Shown piece after piece: positions 18,428 to 26,578 of a stretch of DNA of 39,015 nt. The stretch is from Clostridiales bacterium (GTDB lineage: Bacteria; Bacillota; Clostridia; Saccharofermentanales; DTU023): positions 1 through 39,015 of the forward strand of contig JAQYCV010000015.1 in the NCBI GenBank assembly GCA_028724525.1. The letters are read 5' to 3'. Every line of letters begins with the position of its first letter. The first letter of the stretch is position 1. Under the pieces are notes generated by a model. It had not been told where the DNA came from, did no database searches, and worked only from the letters and a program-made list of their open reading frames with translations. A program made the position numbers and the translations under genes.

Positions 18428-21079
18428 TTAAACGAGAATATTTCTGATTTCTTGGTCTAGGGTCTTTAAGGCTTCATCTACCTTGCTCTTATCCTTGCCA
18501 CCGGCCTGGGCCATTTCAGGACGGCCACCACCGCCCCCGCCCGTAATTTTTGCGGCTGTGCGGATCAAGTCGCCGGCCTTGAGACCAGCCTTTACTGCTG
18601 CTTCTGAGGCCATGGCCAGCCACAGGACTTTTTCGCTACCGCTGCCAGCTAAGAGGATGAAGCAATCACCCAGCTGATTTTTGAGGCTGTCTCCCGCTTC
18701 TCTCAGGGCAGCTGGGTCTGCTACAGGCAGGTTGGCTAGGATCAGCTTAATGCCGGAGACCTCTTCGGCTTGGCTGACAAGGTTAGAAGCTTGGCCAGCG
18801 GCCTGCTTAGCATGGATTTGGTCAATTTCCCGCCGCAATTGCTTTTCATCGTCCAAGAGTCTAGCCACGGGCTCTGCTACCTTATTATCATTCAGTTTAA
18901 GGTGCTTGGCCGTATCTAGAAGTTCCTGGTGCTCATCTGCCGCATAGGCAAATGCCTGAGAGCCGGTCACGGCTTCAATCCGGCGCACCCCGGAGGCAAT
19001 ACCGGTCTCGGAGAGTATTCGGAAATAGCAGGCTTGGGAACTACGGCTGAGATGGGTTCCGCCGCAGAATTCTTTAGAAAAAGAACTGACGGAGATGACC
19101 CTTACTCTTTGGCCATATTTTTCTGTAAATAAGGCTTCTGCTCCCGTGGCCTTGGCTTCCTCAATATCCAAGACTTCTGCAGTAACAGGATAGTCTGCCA
19201 GGATGGCTTGATTGACAATAGCCTCTACCTGCTTGATCTCCTCCTGGCTTAAGGCGCCAAAATGTCGGAAGTCAAAGCGCAGGTAAGTCTCATCTACATA
19301 GGAACCTGCCTGATCCACGTGTTCCCCTAAGGTTTCCTTGAGGGCTTTGTGGAGGAGGTGAGTAGCAGTATGGTTGCGCGCAGTTGCCATGCGGAGTTCT
19401 TTATCTACGGCGAGCTTGTAGCTTTGGCCCTTTTCCAGACAACCATCCAGGACTTCTACCTGATGGAAGTAGAGGCCGTCACCGTCTTTTTCTGTGCTGA
19501 TGACTTGGACCTGGGCATTATCACCCAAGATGAGGCCCCGGTCTCCAACCTGGCCACCGCCTTCTGCATAGAAGGGGGTCTGGTCAAAAATTAAGAGACC
19601 ACTTTCACCAGCCGACAGGCTATCGTGCTCCTGGAGTTGGTTTTCAGACTTGACCAGGATATGCAGGAGCTTGCCTTGGCCTTGCAGTTGATCGTAGCCG
19701 ATAAACTGGGTTGCCTGGCTCCGGTCTACACTTTCAGGCAGGCTGATGCTTTCCCAGGCAGAGGCGGCCTTCTTGAGCTGGGCTTCCCGGCCTGCAGCCT
19801 TTTGCCTGGCCATGGCTTGGTCAAAACCGGCCTTATCAATATCTAAGCCCTTTTCCTGGGCAATTTCCCGGGTTAAATCAAAAGGGAAACCATAGGTGTC
19901 GTGAAGGCGGAAAATGACTTCGCCTGCCAATTTGCCTGCCTTCTGGCCCTGAGCTTTCGCGATCTCTCCGTCTAAAATATTCAAACCCTGTTCCAGGGTC
20001 TTATTAAAGCTGGCTTCCTCACGGTTAATGTGGGTCAAAATGACTTGGTGGCGTTCTTCCAGATTAGGATAGGCGCCTACAGATTGGGCGATGGCGACAT
20101 CTGCCAGGTCTCCCAGAAAGGCCTGGGGCATATTGATCTTGCGGCCAAAGCGTACGGCCCGGCGGAGTAGGCGGCGCAAGATATAACCACGGCCTTCATT
20201 GGAGGGCACAACCCCGTCTGCAATCATCATGGTTGAGGACCGGATATGGTCTGTAATCACCCGTAAGGCTACGTCAGTTGCTTCACTCTCCCCATATTTC
20301 ACGCCAGCGAGCTTGGCGGCGGCTTGCAAAATAGCTTGAATGTTGTCCACTTCAAAAAAGTTGTCTACGCCTTGGAGGACGATGGCAAAGCGCTCTAGTC
20401 CACCGCCGGTATCAATATTTTTATGCTCTAAGGGGAGGTAGGAACCGTCTTCTTGCCGATCGAATTGCGTGAAGACCAGGTTCCAAATTTCCATATAGCG
20501 GTCGCAGTCGCAAGGGAAGTGGCAGTCGGGACCGCAGGCGTATTTTTCTCCACGGTCATAAAAGATCTCTGAGCAAGGACCACAGGGGCCTACGCCATGC
20601 TCCCAGAAGTTATCTTCTTTTCCCATGCGGGCAATGTGGTCTGGGCCAAGCCCAATTTCTTCATGCCAAATCTGATAAGCTTCATCGTCATCCTGGTAGA
20701 CACTCACATAGATCCGGTCAGGCTCTAGTTCAAAGACTTCCGTGCAGAGCTCCCAAGCCCAGGGGATAGCCTCTTGCTTAAAGTAGTCTCCAAATGAGAA
20801 GTTGCCCAGCATTTCAAAAAAAGTACCATGCCGGGCTGTTAGGCCTACTTGGTCAATATCGGGAGTCCGGATGCACTTTTGGCAGGTGGTCACCCGTTTG
20901 CGGGGCGGGATTTCTGCTCCCGTAAACCATTTCTTCATGGGGGTCATGCCCGCGTTGATCAAAAGGATGGAGGGATCATCGTGGGGGATGAGGGAGAAGG
21001 AGGGCAAACGTAGATGGCCCTTGGATTCGAAAAAGCTTAAATACTTTTCGCGAATTTCATTAGCAGATAAGGCTTTCAT
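18428..21079 (-). CDS. alaS: Alanine-tRNA ligase
   Basis: An 883-residue AlaRS. The N-terminus ANEIREKYLSFFESKGH, HDDPSILLINAGMTPMKKWF, the catalytic domain, the editing domain with ARNHTATHLLHKAL and FCGGTHLS (zinc ligands) and the C-terminal DHHA1 region with GGGGGGRPEMAQAGG are all in order, and the length is typical. The start was set at ATG 21077-21079 because AAAGGAGATCAC stands directly upstream; the frame could extend nine codons further. No T-box is recognised in the 219-bp leader gap. The near-perfect -10 sequence TATAAT on the minus strand at 21159-21154 may be its promoter. Confidence 0.97.
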   Translation of the reverse strand: MKALSANEIREKYLSFFESKGHLRLPSFSLIPHDDPSILLINAGMTPMKKWFTGAEIPPRKRVTTCQKCIRTPDIDQVGLTARHGTFFEMLGNFSFGDYFKQEAIPWAWELCTEVFELEPDRIYVSVYQDDDEAYQIWHEEIGLGPDHIARMGKEDNFWEHGVGPCGPCSEIFYDRGEKYACGPDCHFPCDCDRYMEIWNLVFTQFDRQEDGSYLPLEHKNIDTGGGLERFAIVLQGVDNFFEVDNIQAILQAAAKLAGVKYGESEATDVALRVITDHIRSSTMMIADGVVPSNEGRGYILRRLLRRAVRFGRKINMPQAFLGDLADVAIAQSVGAYPNLEERHQVILTHINREEASFNKTLEQGLNILDGEIAKAQGQKAGKLAGEVIFRLHDTYGFPFDLTREIAQEKGLDIDKAGFDQAMARQKAAGREAQLKKAASAWESISLPESVDRSQATQFIGYDQLQGQGKLLHILVKSENQLQEHDSLSAGESGLLIFDQTPFYAEGGGQVGDRGLILGDNAQVQVISTEKDGDGLYFHQVEVLDGCLEKGQSYKLAVDKELRMATARNHTATHLLHKALKETLGEHVDQAGSYVDETYLRFDFRHFGALSQEEIKQVEAIVNQAILADYPVTAEVLDIEEAKATGAEALFTEKYGQRVRVISVSSFSKEFCGGTHLSRSSQACYFRILSETGIASGVRRIEAVTGSQAFAYAADEHQELLDTAKHLKLNDNKVAEPVARLLDDEKQLRREIDQIHAKQAAGQASNLVSQAEEVSGIKLILANLPVADPAALREAGDSLKNQLGDCFILLAGSGSEKVLWLAMASEAAVKAGLKAGDLIRTAAKITGGGGGGRPEMAQAGGKDKSKVDEALKTLDQEIRNILV

Positions 21080-21298
21080 GTGATCTCCTTTATATATGTT
21101 TTGCAAAACATTACTAGAATCTGATTGCCATTTTCAGGGACACTCAAGCTCCTATTATAACCTCTTTAAATGAGAGGTGGGGGGAGTCAAGAAGGAGGAG
21201 AGGAGAGAGAAAAATTTTACAGCAGATCGATAGCATTTTGTTATACTTGAATTATTACTTAAGAGGCTACTTGGTCATAAGCGAAAGGAGCATAGAGT

Positions 21299-23419
21299 AT
21301 GAAAAAGTTACTTATCTTCAGCTTGATAAGCTGCTTCTGTCTGAGCCTGATCCTGGGTCCCCAGGTTATGGCCCAAGCTGACCTTTCAGATGTCAGCAAC
21401 CTAGACCGCTTCCAGGGTTTTAGCCCGGACCAGATGGATCGCCTGGCGGAAAATGGTTTTTTAGTCCTGGAGCAAAATCCAGATCAAGCTGTGGACTTTC
21501 AATTCCACTCCATTTATGAACAAAATGAGTACCAACGCATTCCCAACTTTATTACGGTAGATACGGCTCTGCATCTGTACCATGTCTTTTTTGACAATGC
21601 CCTCAAGTCGATTGAAGAGTATAACTTGATGGCTGATTTAACAGACATGACGACTGAGGCCTTCCTCAAGGCGCAAAGCCTTTACGATGTCAGCTCAAAC
21701 GCCGAGTTGAAAGAGGCGGCAGGTCGCCTCCTGGTCTATTATGCCGTGCCCTATAGCTTGATTACAGGTGAAGAGGTAAAGTTAGATCCCGACCTGGAGG
21801 AGAGTTACCAGACCGAATTGGCGAAGATTGCTAGCGCGGAAGCCTATGCCAAGAATACCTTGACCGGGAAAGACCTCAATTACATGCAGTTCAAACCCCG
21901 GGGCCATTATGCTGGCCAGGATAATCTAGAAAAGTATTTCCGGGCTATGATGTGGTACGGTCTCTTAGGCTTTCCTTTGGAAACGGAGACGGGCGACCTG
22001 GACTTTCCTAATGCCTCTTTTGCCCTTGCTGCCTCCTGGATCCTCCTGGACGATGAGGATCAGGATCAGGTGGATCTTTGGGACCGCATCAATCGTATTA
22101 CCGCCATTTTTGCGGGAAACTCAGACGATCTGAACTTGAGCAATATGGCCCAGGTCATTGATAATGTTTATGGGGACCAGGCCAGCTTGGCTGCCTTCTA
22201 TGATGAAGCCTACAAGGACCAGCTCGCTAAGGCTATCGCAGATCTGCCGGCTCCCCAAATCGTTGGCAAGCTTATCATGTATACCGTGGGAGAGGGTCCA
22301 GAAGTCCCTACAGACAAGCAATTTCGCCTCATGGGCCAACGCTTTACTTTAGATGCCTTAGTCATGCAAGAGCTCATGGAGCCTCTGACTCGTCCTGTCC
22401 CCACCGTCCTAGATGTTGCAGCCGCAGCGGGTTCCGACCTAGCGAGAGATCTAGCCTGTGCTGACTATTTGGACAACATGGAAGAGGCGGATTATCAAGC
22501 GCGGTCCCTAGACCTTCAGGCCAAACAAGAAGATCTGCCTGAAGATTATTGGCAGTCTAACCTTTATAATGGCTGGCTTTGGGTCCTACAAGCTTTGGTC
22601 AATTTTGAGCATGAAGATAAGACAGACTACCCCGCCTTTATGAAGAGCCAGGCCTATCCCTACAAAACACTTAATACTGCGGCTGGCAACTATACTGAGT
22701 TGAAGCACGATACCATCCTCTACAGCAAGCAGCCCATGGCAGAGAAGGGCGGCGCTATGGCTCCCACCTATGATTACTACTCTTATGTGGAGCCCCAGCT
22801 AGAGGTCTATAACCGCCTGGTATGGCTCCTGCAGTATTCCCAGTCGCAATTGGATGATTATGGCCTTCTAGACGAAAACTGGGAAATCCAATACGCTTTA
22901 AATTCTTTGGAATCTACCTTCCAGCTTTTTGCTGATGTTTCCGAGAAGGAGTTGGCGGGGGAAGTAATCACTGAAGAGGAGAACTTCCAACTCTGTGAAA
23001 TCGGCGGAAATTTGGAAAGCGTGGTGAGTTGGCTCACCAGCCAGATGATGGTAGCAGCCCAATCCCCTGCAGTGATTGCCGATGTCGCGCAGATCACGGA
23101 TGTGGGCGCGGCATTAGAGCTGGCTACAGGCTTTCCCGATATCATGTATGTTGTCTTGCAACGCCCTGATAATGGTGATCTCTACCTGGCCAGGGGCCCT
23201 GTTTACTCTTTCTACGAATTCCTAGAGGAGGGTCCGCCCCTCAGCGACCAAGACTGGCGGGGACGCCTGGGTCTTGATACGGTGGAAGATGAATATGCCA
23301 GCTACTACAAGCTGGATAGTCAAAACTTCAATAAGGATGTCCCCCCGCAACCCGCTTGGGTGGGCGAGTTTAAGGACTTTAGCCCCAGTCATGTCGCTTT
23401 AAATCAGATAGAGTATTGA
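21299..23419 (+). CDS. Secreted DUF3160 domain protein (ends at UGA; frame continues)
   Basis: A 706-residue protein with a signal peptide (MKK, hydrophobic stretch LLIFSLISCFCLSLILG, likely cleavage after VMAQA) followed by a DUF3160 domain covering most of the chain. Recognisable parts are IPNFITVDTALHLYHVFFDNAL near the N-terminus, ESYQTELAKIASA, MMWYGLLGF and the C-terminal PPQPAWVGEFKDF. The function of DUF3160 proteins is not known; they are exported. The ATG at 21299 follows GAAAGGAG. The frame ends in TGA (codon 707) but stays open for another 226 codons with domain-like sequence, so the gene may once have been, or may still be, longer (see the next entry). Confidence 0.85.
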   Translation: MKKLLIFSLISCFCLSLILGPQVMAQADLSDVSNLDRFQGFSPDQMDRLAENGFLVLEQNPDQAVDFQFHSIYEQNEYQRIPNFITVDTALHLYHVFFDNALKSIEEYNLMADLTDMTTEAFLKAQSLYDVSSNAELKEAAGRLLVYYAVPYSLITGEEVKLDPDLEESYQTELAKIASAEAYAKNTLTGKDLNYMQFKPRGHYAGQDNLEKYFRAMMWYGLLGFPLETETGDLDFPNASFALAASWILLDDEDQDQVDLWDRINRITAIFAGNSDDLNLSNMAQVIDNVYGDQASLAAFYDEAYKDQLAKAIADLPAPQIVGKLIMYTVGEGPEVPTDKQFRLMGQRFTLDALVMQELMEPLTRPVPTVLDVAAAAGSDLARDLACADYLDNMEEADYQARSLDLQAKQEDLPEDYWQSNLYNGWLWVLQALVNFEHEDKTDYPAFMKSQAYPYKTLNTAAGNYTELKHDTILYSKQPMAEKGGAMAPTYDYYSYVEPQLEVYNRLVWLLQYSQSQLDDYGLLDENWEIQYALNSLESTFQLFADVSEKELAGEVITEEENFQLCEIGGNLESVVSWLTSQMMVAAQSPAVIADVAQITDVGAALELATGFPDIMYVVLQRPDNGDLYLARGPVYSFYEFLEEGPPLSDQDWRGRLGLDTVEDEYASYYKLDSQNFNKDVPPQPAWVGEFKDFSPSHVALNQIEY

Positions 23420-24097
23420 AAGCAGGCCGGCCAAGTCTCCCCCTCTGGGGAGGCTTGGCTAGCTGGCCTTCATGACCAGGACAAGCTAGTCGCTGACCTA
23501 GATGGCGACGGCTTCCAAGAGCAGGTGCAAATTTACCGTCGGGCGGGCCAGTCCTGGCTTCTTATTGACCGCTTACGCCCTGAGCTGGCAGGACAAGAAA
23601 GTTCGTTCAGCTGTGAACGCCTTTACGCGAAGGAGATAAGTGTTTTAGACCCCCAAAGCCTGGATATCTGTGACTTGGAAGGAGATGGGGTGTTAGAGCT
23701 CTTTGTTAAGGTGAAGAAGTCGACGACTTATCACCCAGAGTGTATTAACCGGCCCTTCTTCTTCAATTTCCACGATGATGGCCTCTATGCCAAGTGGACG
23801 GGCTCCACCTTTGGCGATCCCTTCCAGGATGCCTATTTTTTTGACTACTTCGAGGATGGCCGCGACTTGGTCTTCATTGTGGGCCTCCTGCCCGATGGCA
23901 TGCGGATCTCTGCCCATGCCTGGCAGGGCTTTGGCTTTCAATTCCTAGGCGAAAGTTCCATCTACCCTTGGATTGGACGCTTGCACAAGGGTGAACGGGG
24001 TATCGTGGCAGAACTTGAGGGTGGGAGCCAGGAATTTATCCTTTATGGTCAGGGTAAGGATCGGAGTTTAGTCGAATGGCCCCTTGCAGAAAACTAG
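23420..24097 (+). CDS. In-frame continuation of the DUF3160 gene: FG-GAP/DxDGDG-type domain without its own proper start
   Basis: This open frame is in phase with the DUF3160 gene and separated from it only by TGA 23417-23419. The first possible start is GTG 23525 (190 residues), but it has no good ribosome-binding site and cuts through the motif KLVADLDGDGFQEQVQIYR, whose Asp residues are encoded before the GTG. A second motif, ICDLEGDGVLELFVKV, follows. Such D-x-D-G-D-G-x-x-E stretches are typical of Ca-binding FG-GAP/VCBS-like repeats of exported proteins. On its own the piece has no signal peptide. Either the UGA is read through, or a nonsense mutation has split a formerly 932-residue secreted protein. 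A separate gene is the least likely reading. Confidence 0.6.
   Translation, partial: KQAGQVSPSGEAWLAGLHDQDKLVADLDGDGFQEQVQIYRRAGQSWLLIDRLRPELAGQESSFSCERLYAKEISVLDPQSLDICDLEGDGVLELFVKVKKSTTYHPECINRPFFFNFHDDGLYAKWTGSTFGDPFQDAYFFDYFEDGRDLVFIVGLLPDGMRISAHAWQGFGFQFLGESSIYPWIGRLHKGERGIVAELEGGSQEFILYGQGKDRSLVEWPLAEN
23430..23459 (+). other. Strong stem-loop directly after the UGA of the DUF3160 gene
   Basis: A 13-bp stem (23430-23442 with 23447-23459, one U-G pair) with the loop CTCT, plus an outer AGGCC/GGCCT pairing (23424-23428 with 23465-23469). It begins ten bases after the UGA and lies within an open reading frame. It could favour readthrough or act as a terminator; there is no T-run. Confidence 0.5.
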
Positions 24098-24182
24098 ACG
24101 ATGACTTATACTGACCTTCGGCATTGAGTGAACTTAATGTACTTTAACAGGACTATATCCGTTGCGAGGGGAGTGAAAAAGA

Positions 24183-24356
24183 GTGGCAGAAATTCGCGTC
24201 AAAGAGAATGAAACCCTTGATAGCGCCTTAAGACGCTTCAAACGCAGTTGCGCACGCTCCGGCATCTTGGCAGAAGTCCGCAAACGTGCTCACTACGAGA
24301 AGCCTAGTGTCAAGCGTAAGAAGAAGTCTGAAGCCGCCCGTAAGCGCAAACGCTAA
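24183..24356 (+). CDS. rpsU: 30S ribosomal protein S21
   Basis: A 57-residue, very basic protein starting at GTG 24183 ([20 protein letters not shown]) and ending in [31 protein letters not shown] is the S21 signature region, quoted here in parts as RRFKRSC and [12 protein letters not shown]21 sits near the anti-Shine-Dalgarno end of 16S rRNA and helps initiation. AGGGGAG lies about eleven bases upstream. A perfect terminator follows, so it is probably monocistronic. Confidence 0.95.
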   Translation: MAEIRVKENETLDSALRRFKRSCARSGILAEVRKRAHYEKPSVKRKKKSEAARKRKR

Positions 24357-24380
24357 ACAGGCTTTAACTTTTAATCATTA

Positions 24381-24413
24381 AAAGGCTGAGGGTGAAAAAC
24401 CCTCAGCCTTTTT
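24381..24413 (+). terminator. Intrinsic terminator after rpsU
   Basis: Stem AGGCTGAGGGT/ACCCTCAGCCT with a GAAAA loop and a following TTTTTCT tail. Confidence 0.92.
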
Positions 24414-24484
24414 CTCATGTATAATAATCCGCAATAAGTGCAAGGCCTTTGCTTACTAAAAGCAGGGTCGTAAAGGGCAGGAAA

Positions 24485-26578
24485 ATGAATCACTTAAACT
24501 ACAAAGACTGGCAAATCACAAGTGATCTCCAAGTTAGCAGCTATGAAGACTTGGAGGACTTACTCTTGGCCCGTCAGGCGATCGGACCTGAGGACCATAG
24601 GGCCTTTTTCCAGCCCCAGTATGGTGACCTGCCTGACCCCTTTCTTTTTCAAGATATGGCCTTAGCGGTCGAGTTGATTCTGGGGGTTAAGGCCCAGGGC
24701 GGTTGTATCCATATCTATGGAGATTACGACTGTGACGGTATTTCTTCTACAGCTCTCTTGATGAACTATTTCAAACAACTGGGTATTCGCACAAGCTACA
24801 GTTTGCCCAGCCGCTTGGGGACGGGGTATGGCCTCAATGACCAGGTTGTTGAACAGATCCTAGCTGACCGGCCTGACCTCTTAATTACGGTGGATAATGG
24901 GTCTTCCGCCCAATCCGAGATCAGCCAGTTTATGCAGGCAGGCTTGCCCGTCATCGTCACGGACCACCACCAGCTGCCCGCAAATCCTCCCCAACCCTTA
25001 GCCTTCCTCAACCCCCACAGACCAGGAGATTCTTACCCCTTCAAGGATCTAGCAGGGGTGGGTGTAGCCTTGCAACTGGCCCGGGCTGTAGACCAGAAGT
25101 TAGGTCTCCAAACTGACCCCAGCCCCTGGTTGGCCCTAGCGGCCTTAGGGACCATCGCAGATTCCATGCCCCTTTTGGGCGACAATCGCGTCATTGTGAG
25201 CCTTGGCCTCCAGGCCTTCAACTTTGCTGCCCCCTTGGGCCTGCAAAAACTTGTCCAACGTCTCCAAGCGGAAGGCCGTGTGACCGCCGAGTTTCTTGCC
25301 TTTTCCGTTGCTTCCCGCATCAATGCAGCCGGGCGGCTTAATAATACGGAGCCAGCTATCCAACTCTTGCTGTCGCAAGACGACCGGGAGATTGACCGTC
25401 TTCTAGATGAGCTTGAAGGCCTTAACGCGGGACGGTCCAGTCTGGAGGCGGATATCCTCCAGGCTGCCCGTGCCCAGATCCACGCCCAGACGGAGGAGGA
25501 ACGAGGCCATATCTTGCTGGTTGCAGATCCCTCCTGGCACCCCGGAGTGATCGGGATCATTGCAGCGAGGCTGGTGGAGGAATTCAACCGACCTGCCGTT
25601 TGTTTTGGCGGTACAGGAGGGGAATACCGGGGATCGGCCCGGAGTATCGGTGATTTTGACATCTTATCTGCCCTGCGATCGGCAGGTCCATACTGCGAGA
25701 GTGTAGGCGGCCACCGCCAGGCGGCCGGGGTAACCCTTTTGCCGGATAATTATGCGGCCTTTTCTGCGGCTGTGCGCGCCTATACCGCAGACCACGCCGC
25801 TGAACTGGCAGAGGAGCCTGGGCTGACCGCCTTTGCTAGCCTAGACCACAACTTGATCAATGAGGACTGCCTTGCCCTCTTACAGCGTTTTGCTCCTTTT
25901 GGCAACAGCAATGAAAAGCCTATTTTCCTCCTGAAGAATCTTAGGGTGCAAAGTATGCGCCGGATCGGAGATGGATCCCATTTAAGTCCAGTTCTCCGCT
26001 TAGAAGATGGTCGGGAAATTCGTTGTATCGCTTTCCGCAAGGGCGATTGGGTGGATTTATATAGGGCAGGCGACTCTGTCGATGTTCTGGCAGACCTGCA
26101 AGAACACAGTTGGAAGGGGAGAAATTCCCTTCAACTACAAATTTTAGACATGCAGCCGGGCCAGGACGACCTTCAGCTTTACCGGGCAGAAGACGAACTC
26201 GCCCGACTCTGGCTATCTGGCACCCCTCTGGAAGAATTGGCAGATCCGGGCGGTCCTGACCAGCCCTGCTTGTGCCTGCCTATCCAGGCCATGGGACCTT
26301 TCTGGCTTTATTTGGCGGATATGCTCCGAGACCAAGAAGCCATCTTGCTTTATCCGGCTTATTTAGCTCGGGCTTTCCAGCGCAAATCGGGGATCAATTT
26401 TTCTGATTTTGCCTGCCGGCTTGCTCTGGTTATTCTGGCCGAAGCGGGCCTGATCAAGTTGACCCCCAGGCCTGGAAACCGGCTCCGTATCACTGCCCAA
26501 AGGCAGGGTGATAGGCCCACGCTCAGCGCCCAGGCCAGCTGGCAGCGCTTAGATGCAGAAGGAGGTCTTAAAGCATGA
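24485..26578 (+). CDS. recJ: Single-stranded-DNA-specific exonuclease RecJ
   Basis: A 697-residue DHH-family 5'-3' exonuclease used in recombination and mismatch repair. It has motif I in IHIYGDYDCDGISSTA (about 77-90), TVDNGSS, the DHH motif in VIVTDHHQLP, the DHHA1 part GVIGIIAARLVEEFNRPAVC and SVGGHRQAAGVTL, and the OB-fold region SMRRIGDGSHLSPVLRL. The start chosen is ATG 24485 (NHLNYKDWQI); a TTG twelve codons upstream is possible but lacks a good ribosome-binding site. Its stop overlaps the start of rel (ATGA), so the two are translationally coupled. Confidence 0.94.
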   Translation: MNHLNYKDWQITSDLQVSSYEDLEDLLLARQAIGPEDHRAFFQPQYGDLPDPFLFQDMALAVELILGVKAQGGCIHIYGDYDCDGISSTALLMNYFKQLGIRTSYSLPSRLGTGYGLNDQVVEQILADRPDLLITVDNGSSAQSEISQFMQAGLPVIVTDHHQLPANPPQPLAFLNPHRPGDSYPFKDLAGVGVALQLARAVDQKLGLQTDPSPWLALAALGTIADSMPLLGDNRVIVSLGLQAFNFAAPLGLQKLVQRLQAEGRVTAEFLAFSVASRINAAGRLNNTEPAIQLLLSQDDREIDRLLDELEGLNAGRSSLEADILQAARAQIHAQTEEERGHILLVADPSWHPGVIGIIAARLVEEFNRPAVCFGGTGGEYRGSARSIGDFDILSALRSAGPYCESVGGHRQAAGVTLLPDNYAAFSAAVRAYTADHAAELAEEPGLTAFASLDHNLINEDCLALLQRFAPFGNSNEKPIFLLKNLRVQSMRRIGDGSHLSPVLRLEDGREIRCIAFRKGDWVDLYRAGDSVDVLADLQEHSWKGRNSLQLQILDMQPGQDDLQLYRAEDELARLWLSGTPLEELADPGGPDQPCLCLPIQAMGPFWLYLADMLRDQEAILLYPAYLARAFQRKSGINFSDFACRLALVILAEAGLIKLTPRPGNRLRITAQRQGDRPTLSAQASWQRLDAEGGLKA

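Noticed and set aside
21080-21298. T-box leader for alaS
   Set aside because: No T-box consensus, specifier stem or terminator was recognised on the minus strand.
23417-23459. UGA of the DUF3160 gene as a third selenocysteine site
   Set aside because: A hairpin lies at a fitting distance, but the loop CTCT has no G, the stem is far longer than in the other two sites, and the residue is not in a redox-like context. Kept only as possible readthrough or nonsense mutation.
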